Shown here piece by piece: positions 9,299 through 17,537 of a stretch of DNA of 64,000 bases (position 1 is its first letter; every line of letters begins with the position of its first letter). Origin of the DNA: Borrelia sp. P9F1. GTDB taxonomy: Bacteria; Spirochaetota; Spirochaetia; Borreliales; Borreliaceae. The stretch spans positions 464,402 through 528,401 of the forward strand of contig NZ_CP129407.1 in the NCBI RefSeq assembly GCF_030436115.1, written 5' to 3'. A program made the position numbers and the translations under genes. The notes beneath the pieces were generated by a model. The model ran no database searches and was not told the origin of the DNA. It was given only the letters and a program-made list of their open reading frames with translations.

Positions 9299-11419
9299 CT
9301 ATCCTACTATGATATTATAAATTTCTTTGTCGGTTTTAGCATTAAGCATTTCTTGTTTATTCAAATCAACTTTTCCTACAATAGATGCTAAAATGGGAGG
9401 ATAGTTAACATAATCTTTTGCTGGGTATAGTATTAATATGAATATGTGGCTTAGATTTTTGTCAATAGCATTAAAATCAATCCCATTATGGCTTATTCCT
9501 ATAGCTATATGCATCTTTTTGATTAAATTGGTCTTCAAATGTGGGATTGCAAATCCTTCTTTAAGTGCTGTAGTTATGATCTTTTCTCTTGCCATTAAAT
9601 CTTGCAGTATCATCTCCTTGTCAATTTCAACTTCTATTACACTTAAGAGTTCCCTTAATGCTTCGATTTTATTTGTTGCTTTTAACTCTAGAATAATGTT
9701 TTCCCTTTTAATTCTTTTATTAAGTTTAATGTTCCTCAGTATTTTGTCATAATTTATTGAGTAGTCCAATTTTTTTGCGTTCAAAGAAACGGTTTTAACC
9801 TCTTCAGTTATTGTTTCTAAATGTAGAATGGTTTCCCTGAATAGGTCTTGTATTATCATTAAATGTTTATTTGGGCATTCAAATGTAATTTTACTTCCCT
9901 CTCTTTTGATTGATAAAGAAATGTCGTCTCGTCTTGCATTGATGTATTGTGAGAAATCATTCTTTACTTGTTGAGTGAAAAACCCCTCTTTCCTTAGTTC
10001 ATTTTTTAAATCCCAAGTGAGTATTTTTGCTAAATTATCATATGCAAATGATACTGTAATTTGAGTATTTTTTTCTGTTCTTAACAATTTTCTTAATCCA
10101 TTTTTGTTTACTTTAAACAGCAGATTTATTATTGGTGTTGAAATTATTGTTGGCAAGAAAACCATTATTATGACTATTCCAAATATTTTCTGACTTATGA
10201 AATCGGAAGAAAGTGCTACATTTGCAATAATTAATGATATCTCCCCCCTTGGAATCATCCCAAAAGCTATTCTTAATGCACCAAGTTTATTAAACCCTAG
10301 GAAACATGCTGGGATAAAGCAATATACAAGCTTAGTTGCTATTGCTACGCAACTAAGCAGGACTCCTAATACCAGAACTTCTTTTGATAGTATTTCGTTA
10401 ATATCGGCCATAAGTCCTATTGATGTAAAAAATATTGGTATAAAAAATCTTTCAAATATTGTCAATTTGTCTTGAATTACATATACAATATCTGTTTTTG
10501 ACATGGCAAGACCGAATACATAGGCTCCAATCACAAATGACATTCCTAAATTTTGGAAAAAACTTGAGACAATAAAAGTTAAGGCAATAGTTATGACAGT
10601 AGCTAGAGTAACACTATTTAACCTTTTAAGTAATTTTGAGATTGGTTCTGATAGTAAAATCAATATGAATGTTAGGCAGAGCCATATCAGTATGTTCTGG
10701 ATTGTGGCCATAATTGAACTTGCAATATCAAGTTCTGAGATTGACCTTGCTATTGTTATTACACTTGTTAGCATTATCATGGAGAGGACATCATCAATTA
10801 TTGAAGTAGATATTATTGTAACTCCCTCCGAGGTACTCATCTTTTTCTTAGCTGAGAGTATGCTAGCAGCAATCCCTGCTGAGGTAGGGGTTCCAATGAT
10901 CCCTATAAAAAGAGATGTGGGACTAATGAGTTGGACATCAAAAAGAATCGTAGACACTAGTACGAAACTTAAAAAGGTACCAATGACCTCTGTAGCTCCT
11001 ATTAGCCCTCCACGAGGTAGGAATTTAAGAAATAGCTTTAGATCAGTCTCAAGGCCTGCTGTGAAGAGAAGAATGATTGAAGCTATTGTTGAGACTGCAA
11101 ATATTTCTTCGTTTATTAGGTAATTGTCCCCAACGCGAGTAATTCCTAATGGAAACAACAAAGGTATTTTAGTCTTTCCAAGAAACGTCGGACTTAAGAT
11201 AATCCCGGCCGTTATTTGTCCTATAACTTTAGGTATCCCGAATTTCCCTACTAGGTTACCAAGGAAACTGGCGCCAATTACGATAACAGCCAGAGTCATT
11301 ACAAACGAAGACATTTTAGCTTCAACATGATGGCTCGCATCTTGCACATAGTCTAGTGTTCCAAATGCAGCCATGGGGTTTAGAATGAGCAATATTTTAT
11401 ATAGGAACTTTACATTCAT
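9299..11419 (-). CDS. CPA2-family cation/H+ antiporter with C-terminal PTS EIIA domain
   Basis: 706 aa fusion. Residues about 35-425 form a hydrophobic Na+(K+)/H+ exchanger of the CPA2/KefB-NapA type with about 11-12 membrane segments (motifs GQITAGIILSP, LLFTAGLETDL, FFTSIGLMADI). A cytoplasmic linker of about 120 residues follows. From about 560 the sequence is a fructose/nitrogen-type EIIA domain with the phosphorylation site EGFAIPHL; the active histidine is H627 (codon 9539-9541, minus strand). Its ATG overlaps the stop of the HPr gene upstream as TAATG, implying coupled translation. The likely idea is ion flux controlled by PTS phosphorylation. Equivalent of B31 BB_0447. The transported ion is not readable from sequence. 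Confidence 0.88.
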   Translation of the reverse strand: MNVKFLYKILLILNPMAAFGTLDYVQDASHHVEAKMSSFVMTLAVIVIGASFLGNLVGKFGIPKVIGQITAGIILSPTFLGKTKIPLLFPLGITRVGDNYLINEEIFAVSTIASIILLFTAGLETDLKLFLKFLPRGGLIGATEVIGTFLSFVLVSTILFDVQLISPTSLFIGIIGTPTSAGIAASILSAKKKMSTSEGVTIISTSIIDDVLSMIMLTSVITIARSISELDIASSIMATIQNILIWLCLTFILILLSEPISKLLKRLNSVTLATVITIALTFIVSSFFQNLGMSFVIGAYVFGLAMSKTDIVYVIQDKLTIFERFFIPIFFTSIGLMADINEILSKEVLVLGVLLSCVAIATKLVYCFIPACFLGFNKLGALRIAFGMIPRGEISLIIANVALSSDFISQKIFGIVIIMVFLPTIISTPIINLLFKVNKNGLRKLLRTEKNTQITVSFAYDNLAKILTWDLKNELRKEGFFTQQVKNDFSQYINARRDDISLSIKREGSKITFECPNKHLMIIQDLFRETILHLETITEEVKTVSLNAKKLDYSINYDKILRNIKLNKRIKRENIILELKATNKIEALRELLSVIEVEIDKEMILQDLMAREKIITTALKEGFAIPHLKTNLIKKMHIAIGISHNGIDFNAIDKNLSHIFILILYPAKDYVNYPPILASIVGKVDLNKQEMLNAKTDKEIYNIIVG

Positions 11420-11697
11420 TATTTAATCTCTTCTTTAAAATTTGATTTTAATAGTTTTGATAGGTTTTCAATGACTTCGTTCTCTCCCTCTCCACTTGCT
11501 GTGATGGTTATCTTCTGTCTATATATGACTCCGAGTATGATGATTTCAACCGTAGATTTAGCATCGGCCTGCCTGCCGTCCTTTGTGACCAATTTTACAT
11601 CGCAGGAAGGATACTTACTTGCAAGCAACGAAATCATGCTAGACGGCCTTGAATGAATGCCTTCTTTGTTGGTTATCTCGATTTCTACTGTTTGCAT
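11419..11697 (-). CDS. HPr-type phosphocarrier (NPr-like position)
   Basis: 92 aa. The active-site histidine is H15 in GIHSRP, with R17 beside it as in all HPr proteins. The region near residue 46, which in Gram-positive HPr carries the regulatory serine, reads DAKSTVEI with the serine at 48. HPr passes phosphate from Enzyme I to EIIA domains. Here it sits between hpf and the antiporter-EIIA fusion, one base overlapping the latter, so the EIIA is the obvious partner. I recall another HPr gene beside Enzyme I elsewhere in B31, which would make this a second, specialised copy (equivalent of BB_0448). Confidence 0.92.
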   Translation of the reverse strand: MQTVEIEITNKEGIHSRPSSMISLLASKYPSCDVKLVTKDGRQADAKSTVEIIILGVIYRQKITITASGEGENEVIENLSKLLKSNFKEEIK

Positions 11698-11703
11698 TTA
11701 ATT

Positions 11704-12000
11704 TTACTTATTATTTTCTTTTTTATTTTTTTCTTTGTTTGCCGTGCTTTGAAGCCTATCCACCAGGCTTTCTATTAGTGGATACAACTCCTTACCCTTT
11801 TCTTCAATGTGGATTATTTTGCCCCAGTTAAAATGAAGATGGGCATCTATGTCAAAAATATCGTTCTCTTTTTTTACTGTGATTTTTAGGCTTTCTGAGT
11901 TTTGTTTGATATGAGTTCCAATTTTACCTAACTTTTTTAAAATAAAATCCTCTGTAGCAGCACTCAAGTGATAGTTGATAGCTTGTATTTTAGGTTCCAT
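11704..12000 (-). CDS. hpf: Ribosome hibernation promoting factor, short HPF type
   Basis: 98 aa from ATG at 12000. A slightly longer frame opens at 12015, but GGGAGGG sits right before the 12000 start, so I prefer it. The fold pattern of the RaiA/HPF family is visible: KIQAINYHLSAATEDFILKKLGKI at the start and a DIDAHLHFNWGKIIHIEEKG strand pair later. These proteins bind the 30S decoding site in starved cells. Its place between rpoN and an HPr copies the enterobacterial rpoN-hpf-ptsN order. The last 15 residues are K/N/E-rich and probably disordered. Start overlaps the rpoN end by 11 bases. Confidence 0.87.
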   Translation of the reverse strand: MEPKIQAINYHLSAATEDFILKKLGKIGTHIKQNSESLKITVKKENDIFDIDAHLHFNWGKIIHIEEKGKELYPLIESLVDRLQSTANKEKNKKENNK

Positions 12001-13246
12001 AACCCTCCCCCTCAAGTTTTAATTCATTCCTGTACTTGTTAACGGTCCTTCTTGAAATAGAGATTCCCTTGGATTTCAGTATATCAGAAATTCTACCATC
12101 AGACACCTTTTTACCTTTGGCTAGAATTCCTTTTATTACTAGTTTAATACTTAATTTTGAAAATTCATTTGTTTTTGCTCCCCCTGCTGAATTAAATAAT
12201 TTTCTAACAGCGATTATGCCCCAGTCGAATTTTAGATATTTGTTTTTTATTGTTCTTGATATCGTTGATTTTGATAGGTTAATTTTTTCAGATATGTCAG
12301 CCAGTTTCATTGGTCTTAGACTCTTAAACCCTCTTCGTAAAAATTCTTTTTGCAGTGTAAAAATAGCTATTGCTACTTTAGCTAGTACTTCATCTCTGTA
12401 TCTTAAAGATTCAATCAGCCATTTTGCTTGCCTATATTTTTTTAAATCTTTAACTTCAGGTTTTCTTAACTCTTTTTTAAAAATGTTTACTTCTTTAATT
12501 TTTATCTTAAGTTTATTATCTTTATTTATGACGATGATGTCAGGTTCAATGCAGTGATTTGTGTCTTTTATATCTTTAAATTCAAATGTTGGATTAGGAT
12601 TAAGCGTAGTTTTAATTGTTTCAAGAGCTTGATTGAAAACTTCAGTATTAATTTTAAGTTCTTCCTTTATTTTTTCTTGACCATTATCCAGTAAATCTGC
12701 TCTTTCAAGAATTTTAATTACATTACTGTCTAATTTATGGTGTCTTGCTTGCAGTATTAGTGATTCTATTATGTTGAATACACAAATTCCTATGGGATCA
12801 AATTTTTGAATTAGTTCAATTATTTGAGTGACTTGTGGCCAATCTTCCTTTTTGAATAACTCATAGGGATTGATTATGTGAAATCCTTTGCTGTCTAAAT
12901 TGTTTATTATAGTTTCTCCTATTTTAATCTCATCTTTACTCAATTTTTGAATTCTTAGTTGGAATAAAAGATGTTCTTTAAGAGATGGTTTAATTGATAT
13001 TTTCTCCAGTGCAATTTCGTATTGGGTTTTAGTATTGTCATCTTCTTTATAGAAAAATTTCCTAAACTTATAGGTTCGCAGTGTTTCAAAAAATATTTGA
13101 TTTGAGTCTACTTGAAGGTATTCGTTATTTTCAACCTCATTCAGTATAATCTTTACCAGAGCCTTTGTATCAAGACTTAGCATTTTGATTGTATTTATCT
13201 GGGATATGTGCAACCTTTGTGCTAGTTGCAGGGTTTGCTTAATCAT
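11990..13246 (-). CDS. rpoN: RNA polymerase sigma-54 factor
   Basis: 418 aa, a compact sigma-54. The N-terminal activator-interacting region (LQLAQRLHISQINTIKML, rich in Q and L) is present. The C terminus carries the RpoN box read here as SRRTVNKYR, close to the consensus ARRTVAKYR that binds the -24 element. In Borrelia sigma-54 works with the activator Rrp2 to switch on RpoS and thereby tick/mammal adaptation genes (established for B. burgdorferi). It begins a four-gene minus-strand run with hpf, HPr and the antiporter-EIIA fusion; the end overlaps hpf. Two bases separate it from the chromate-type gene upstream. Confidence 0.95.
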   Translation of the reverse strand: MIKQTLQLAQRLHISQINTIKMLSLDTKALVKIILNEVENNEYLQVDSNQIFFETLRTYKFRKFFYKEDDNTKTQYEIALEKISIKPSLKEHLLFQLRIQKLSKDEIKIGETIINNLDSKGFHIINPYELFKKEDWPQVTQIIELIQKFDPIGICVFNIIESLILQARHHKLDSNVIKILERADLLDNGQEKIKEELKINTEVFNQALETIKTTLNPNPTFEFKDIKDTNHCIEPDIIVINKDNKLKIKIKEVNIFKKELRKPEVKDLKKYRQAKWLIESLRYRDEVLAKVAIAIFTLQKEFLRRGFKSLRPMKLADISEKINLSKSTISRTIKNKYLKFDWGIIAVRKLFNSAGGAKTNEFSKLSIKLVIKGILAKGKKVSDGRISDILKSKGISISRRTVNKYRNELKLEGEGYGT

Positions 13247-13248
13247 CT

Positions 13249-13782
13249 CTACATAAAAATATATAGTATTCCACTAGATATTATCAGGATTGCAGGGCTA
13301 ATTTTTTTGTAAACTAATAAAATAATTAAATTTAGTGCTGCAAGTGAAAAGCTCTTGAAAAATTCTGTACCACTATCACCTATTCTCATGAATATACTTT
13401 CAAGTAAAATAAATACGGTAATCAACCACAATGCTATAATTACAGGCCTTAAGCTTTCAAGATAATACTTTAGAAAACTTATTTTATGTAGTACCAGTGT
13501 GACAAGTGTAATAATTAGTAACGGTGCGGTGATTAATGCTATTGTGGCAACGACGGCACCACTAACTCCGGCAATTTTTGCACCCACATATGTTGCTATA
13601 TTGGTAGCAATGGGCCCAGGAGTAATTCTAGATATTGTAATAATATTGATAAATTCTTCCTTTGTTATCCATTGCTTATTAGTAATTATTTCTTTATTAA
13701 TTATTGCCGTAATTCCATTCCCTCCACCGAAATTTAGAATTCCTATTTTAAAGAAAGTTATAAACAGATTTATTAAAGTCAA
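13249..13782 (-). CDS. Short-chain chromate-transporter-type membrane protein, second half
   Basis: 177 aa if begun at the TTG at 13782, which overlaps the stop of the upstream half as TTGA. An open frame reaches back to 13920 but that part lies inside the upstream gene. The CHR-domain signature is visible: FFKIGILNFGGGNG and SRITPGPIATNIATYVG, followed by five or so membrane segments. Short-chain CHR proteins work as pairs with opposite topology. Substrate is unknown; 'chromate' is only the family name. The downstream neighbour is rpoN, two bases away. Equivalent of B31 BB_0451. Confidence 0.8.
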   Translation of the reverse strand: MTLINLFITFFKIGILNFGGGNGITAIINKEIITNKQWITKEEFINIITISRITPGPIATNIATYVGAKIAGVSGAVVATIALITAPLLIITLVTLVLHKISFLKYYLESLRPVIIALWLITVFILLESIFMRIGDSGTEFFKSFSLAALNLIILLVYKKISPAILIISSGILYIFM

Positions 13783-14363
13783 ATTTGAGCCTTGTTTTGA
13801 AAAAATCTTTTCTTTATTGTATGTGTTGTAAAACACACGAGTAAGAAGACTAGCAGTATGTATGTTATGTCTATACGTAATCCATATATTATGTATGTTA
13901 CTCCCAAACATGTTACCCATTTGATTATTGATTTCCTCAGCATTTGTTTTGAGAATTCAAGTATAACTATTGACATTAGTATGGTTGATGATATTTTTGC
14001 CCCCTCAAGAAATTTTTCTAAATAAATGTTATTTGAATCTAAAGTTACATAGATTGCTAGTACTGTTATTACGACTATGGAAGGCAAGATCCCAGCTATA
14101 GTTAATAAGATTGCCCCCCTAAAGCCTTTAAGCTTTTTCCCAATTAAGAACGCAAAGTTTATGGCAGTTACTCCGGGAACTACATTGGATGTGGCAAGTA
14201 TTTCATTGAAATCTTTTTCAGATATTAATTTTTTGTTATTCACGATTTTTTTCCTCAGTTCAGATATTATTAACAAGCCTCCCCCGATAGTCAGTGTCGT
14301 TATTTTAAGTACGAGGTAGAATAACTTAAATAAACCATATGACCCCTCTCTTGGTTCCTTCAT
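13779..14363 (-). CDS. Short-chain chromate-transporter-type membrane protein, first half
   Basis: 194 aa with the same CHR pattern as its partner: LFYLVLKITTLTIGGGLLIISELR near the N terminus and ATSNVVPGVTAINFAFLIG at about 68-86, then hydrophobic segments. The paired genes probably form a heterodimeric transporter. ATG 14363 lies about 100 bases from the divergent MscS start. Its TGA stop shares bases with the TTG start of the second half, so the two subunits should be made in equal amount. Equivalent of B31 BB_0452. Confidence 0.8.
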   Translation of the reverse strand: MKEPREGSYGLFKLFYLVLKITTLTIGGGLLIISELRKKIVNNKKLISEKDFNEILATSNVVPGVTAINFAFLIGKKLKGFRGAILLTIAGILPSIVVITVLAIYVTLDSNNIYLEKFLEGAKISSTILMSIVILEFSKQMLRKSIIKWVTCLGVTYIIYGLRIDITYILLVFLLVCFTTHTIKKRFFQNKAQI

Positions 14364-14446
14364 GAGTCCCTCACTTTAAATTTAATGACTGGCATATCGG
14401 GTGTAATTATATCATGTTGCAGAATTTTATTTTGTGTTGTTTTATA

Positions 14447-14455
14447 TGCTATAAT
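14447..14455 (+). promoter_or_regulatory. Extended -10 promoter for the MscS gene
   Basis: TGCTATAAT at 14447-14455 is a perfect extended -10 (TGnTATAAT). No good -35 is needed or seen. Transcription would begin near 14462, only about 4 bases before the ATG at 14466, so the mRNA may be almost leaderless. Confidence 0.65.
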
Positions 14456-14465
14456 TTGCTCGCTT

Positions 14466-15332
14466 ATGAGTGATCAACCAATAACATCTAACGTAGTTAA
14501 GGAGGTATTTGTCTTTCAAAACTATGTTAATAAAGTTATTGAGAGCGTAATAGGCTACGGGTTTAAAATTCTTATGGCGGTTTTTGTATGGTATTGCCTA
14601 AGGACTATTATTAAGAAATTGAGTAAGTTATTTTTTAAAACTTTAGAAAGAGCAAAGTTGGAGACAAAGCTAGATTCTACTGTTTTTAATTTTTTAAAGT
14701 CTCTGTTTAGAGTAATGGTAGATATGGTTTTAATTTTGATCATTTTGCCTTATCTTGGGTTTTCTACAACTTCAATTTTTGCCGTATTTGGATCTTTAAG
14801 CATTGCAATTGGGCTTGCTGCTCAGGGAATTTTATCTAATTTTGTTAGTGGTTTAATTGTTCTAAACTCTAATTTTTTTAAAATCGGGGACTACATTAAA
14901 TGTGATGATGTTGAGGGACAAGTAGACGATGTTCAGATATTTTTTACTACACTCAAGACTGTGGATGGCAAGGTTGTAAAGGTTCCAAATAGTAAATTTA
15001 CAAACACATCAGTTGTTAATTTTTCTACAAATCCTAAAAGGAGGATTTCTTTTAGCTTCCAGGTGCCCTATAATACAGATATTGGGTTGCTTAAAGATAG
15101 AATAGAAAATTTGGCGTTTTCACTGGACAAAGAGCTATATGGCATTGTAGATCCTAGTGTTGTTGTAGAAAGCTATACCCCTTACTACATGGTTATGCAG
15201 GTAAGATGTTTTGTAAATACTGAACTTTTCTGGGATTTTCAGTATTTCATAGCAGAAAACATCAAGGTCGTTTTGGTCAACATGGGAATAAAATTCCCCA
15301 TTCATATTATTGATTTTAACAAACTGTGTTAG
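14466..15332 (+). CDS. mscS: MscS-family mechanosensitive channel
   Basis: 288 aa from ATG 14466. The frame is open from 14385, but that stretch contains the promoter. Three membrane helices are visible; the pore helix TM3 is the A/G-rich GSLSIAIGLAAQGILSNFVSG, followed by the beta domain with NSNFFKIGDYIKCDDVEGQVDD and KVPNSKFTNTSVVN. MscS channels open on membrane stretch and release solutes on osmotic downshift, relevant to the tick feeding cycle. No Shine-Dalgarno lies before the ATG. The 3' end overlaps the converging glycosyltransferase gene by 17 bases. Equivalent of B31 BB_0453. Confidence 0.9.
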   Translation: MSDQPITSNVVKEVFVFQNYVNKVIESVIGYGFKILMAVFVWYCLRTIIKKLSKLFFKTLERAKLETKLDSTVFNFLKSLFRVMVDMVLILIILPYLGFSTTSIFAVFGSLSIAIGLAAQGILSNFVSGLIVLNSNFFKIGDYIKCDDVEGQVDDVQIFFTTLKTVDGKVVKVPNSKFTNTSVVNFSTNPKRRISFSFQVPYNTDIGLLKDRIENLAFSLDKELYGIVDPSVVVESYTPYYMVMQVRCFVNTELFWDFQYFIAENIKVVLVNMGIKFPIHIIDFNKLC

Positions 15333-16485
15333 TAATATGACTCTTAATTATTTCACAATAGTACTCTTCAATTTTTTCTATGAAAAACGAGCTTGAAAAG
15401 GAGGAAGAGCTTTCTTCTGTGTTTTTCTTAAAAGCCTTCAGTTTCTCCTCGTCTCCTATTATTTCGTTAATGTATTTGTGTATATCTTCATAATTGTCTA
15501 TTAAGAAGCCATTTTTACCTTGTGAGATTACGTCTTTATATATTACATCGTTAATAAGTACAGCAGGTATTCCAGCGGTTAAAGCTTCAATTACTGTCAT
15601 TGGATACACCTCGCTTTTTGATAAGCTTGCAAAGACATCAGAGATCTTATAGTAGTAATACATTTCTTCCCATGGAACTGTTCCAATAAGTATTATTTGT
15701 TTTTCAAGTTCAAACTTCTGTCTAAAACGCCTTATCTCGTTTTCTTCTCGTCCTTTTCCTATAAGAATTAATTTATAATTTTCGTTGTAAACCAAAAGTT
15801 TTCTTAAGTGTTCTATTAGTAAGTGTATATTTTTCTCTTTATTTAACCTGCCAACAAATACTATGATTTTATCATTTTCACATAGTCCATGTTTGTTTAA
15901 AATTTCTTTTCGCTTTGTTGTATCCATATCCATATGTTTTATGAAAAGATCTCTGTCAACTCCATTTGGAATTATTTTGTAATCGGACTGTTTTGCAAGC
16001 TTAAAATACTTGTCCCGTGCCTTAATTGATGGATAGATAAAATGATGTACTTGAGAGTAAAAATTTTTCATTATTTTGTCTGGATTGGTTAAATATTTTA
16101 AAACTCCTAAATAATGTAGATAAAAATCCCACATTGTATGATTTGTGTGCACTATTGGGATATTTTGTTCCAAAGCCATTCTTTTCCCAATCTTGCCCAT
16201 CGTGAATTCGGAGTGGGTATGAATTATTTCAGGTTTATATTCACGTATTACCTTTCTTATTTGTGATTTGTTTGGGAAGGCTATTCTAGCATCTACCTTA
16301 TGATTAAGTTTGATTGACAGACAACGGTAAACATTATTTTCCTTTAAAGGTGCTCTTCTGGAATTCGGACAAAAAATGTAAACAGCATGTCCTTTTTTTT
16401 CGAAACCTTCCTTAATTTGTTTTATAGACGTTGCTACCCCGTTTTTATCTGGAAGATATGTGTCCGTAAATATTGCAATTCTCAT
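15316..16485 (-). CDS. GT4-family glycosyltransferase, probable diacylglycerol glycosyltransferase
   Basis: 389 aa, GT-B fold. N-terminal acceptor half begins MRIAIFTDTYLPDKNGVATSI, a segment shared with diacylglycerol glycosyltransferases. In the donor half FVGRLNKEKN and the EX7E motif (KSEVYPMTVIEALTAG) are clear. The B. burgdorferi equivalent BB_0454 was shown to make monogalactosyl-diacylglycerol, a major Borrelia glycolipid; the sugar used by this protein could be galactose or glucose depending on lineage. An AGGGCAGG site precedes the ATG. It is divergent from holA, with only 60 bases between the two starts. Confidence 0.85.
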   Translation of the reverse strand: MRIAIFTDTYLPDKNGVATSIKQIKEGFEKKGHAVYIFCPNSRRAPLKENNVYRCLSIKLNHKVDARIAFPNKSQIRKVIREYKPEIIHTHSEFTMGKIGKRMALEQNIPIVHTNHTMWDFYLHYLGVLKYLTNPDKIMKNFYSQVHHFIYPSIKARDKYFKLAKQSDYKIIPNGVDRDLFIKHMDMDTTKRKEILNKHGLCENDKIIVFVGRLNKEKNIHLLIEHLRKLLVYNENYKLILIGKGREENEIRRFRQKFELEKQIILIGTVPWEEMYYYYKISDVFASLSKSEVYPMTVIEALTAGIPAVLINDVIYKDVISQGKNGFLIDNYEDIHKYINEIIGDEEKLKAFKKNTEESSSSFSSSFFIEKIEEYYCEIIKSHITNTVC

Positions 16486-16545
16486 TTTCCTGCCCTAACG
16501 ATTAAAGTATAATATATTTGTCAGTTGAATTATAATATTGTTTAC

Positions 16546-17535
16546 ATGCAAGAAGTCTACTTGTTATTGGGCAAAGAGCAGGGGTTAAAGGAAGCTTATT
16601 TAGAGGATATTTTAAAGAAGTTTAGCGCTTCGCATGGTGATTTGGCGGTGAATAAAGTTTTTCTGTCGGATTTGTCTTCAGTGGAGCTTTCTGAGTTGCT
16701 TTTAACTAATTCTTTTTTTGCAAAAAAAGAGGTTTTTATTGTTTATGAAGCTGAGAATTTAAAAAACAAGAAGGAATTAGAATTAATCTATAGTACCATT
16801 GCGAAATCTTTAAATAAGATTGTTATTTTTGTGTCCGTTGAAAATTCAGTTAGCTTTGATCCTAAGAATTCTTTGAAGCTAATTAAGAAAATTTTTTATG
16901 AGTTATCCAATCCTGATAAGTTTTTGTTCGTGAAGAAAAGTTTTTTTGAGCTTGGTGTGAAAGTTACAGATAAGGCCATAAACTTAATGCTTTTCATGCT
17001 GGAATCAGATACTAAAATTTTGAAATTTTATGTAAACTCCCTTTCTCTTCTTATTAAGAATAAAACTATTGATGAACATGATGTGAATTCTTGGATTAGC
17101 TATGTGAGACCGGAGAATTCTTTTTCTTTGTTTGAATCAATTTTAAAAAAAGATATGGAGAGTTCTTTAGTTAAGGTTAAATCCATTCTAGATCAAGGAG
17201 AAGATTTTGTTAGTTTGTTGATGAGTCTTGGTTGGCAATTTAGGAAGCTTTTAAAGATAAAGATAGATTTTCAAAATTCAGGTAATATCTCAGTTGTTTT
17301 TAAGAAAAATAAAATATTTTCCTCGCTAGAGAAAATTTATAGAATAGGACTTAAAAATTATTCAGATTTTGATATTAAATTTGTTTTAAAGGCATTTCAT
17401 AAGTTTGATTTGTATTCAAGAATTTATGGTAAGAATTTACATTTGAATTTAGCATATTTTATGGTCTTTGTACTATTGAGACGAGATGAGACCATTCTTA
17501 GCAATTTTTCTTCTAAATTTAGGTGTGATTTTTAA
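16546..17535 (+). CDS. holA: DNA polymerase III delta subunit
   Basis: 329 aa from ATG 16546; an in-frame TTG at 16525 would add seven residues but lies in front of a TATAAT at 16531-16536. The start MQEVYLLLGKEQGLKEAYLEDI matches the HolA family opening (fold of the clamp-loader AAA+ domain I), and the C-terminal third has the helical collar pattern (QGEDFVSLLMSLGWQFRKLLKIK). HolA opens the beta clamp, whose gene dnaN is at the start of this window. No Walker A is expected or seen. Equivalent of B31 BB_0455. Confidence 0.82.
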   Translation: MQEVYLLLGKEQGLKEAYLEDILKKFSASHGDLAVNKVFLSDLSSVELSELLLTNSFFAKKEVFIVYEAENLKNKKELELIYSTIAKSLNKIVIFVSVENSVSFDPKNSLKLIKKIFYELSNPDKFLFVKKSFFELGVKVTDKAINLMLFMLESDTKILKFYVNSLSLLIKNKTIDEHDVNSWISYVRPENSFSLFESILKKDMESSLVKVKSILDQGEDFVSLLMSLGWQFRKLLKIKIDFQNSGNISVVFKKNKIFSSLEKIYRIGLKNYSDFDIKFVLKAFHKFDLYSRIYGKNLHLNLAYFMVFVLLRRDETILSNFSSKFRCDF

Positions 17536-17537
17536 CA

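Noticed and set aside
9113..11330. Several + strand frames (e.g. 9113, 9438, 10197, 10593)
   Set aside because: All are antisense shadows of aspS and the antiporter gene; none has its own start signals or known motif.
13783..13920. Upstream extension of the second CHR half
   Set aside because: It lies inside the first half's coding frame; TTG at 13782 with TTGA coupling is a better start.
14499..14511. Strong AAGGAGG plus TTG inside the MscS gene as an alternative start
   Set aside because: The TTG is out of frame and opens only a short run.
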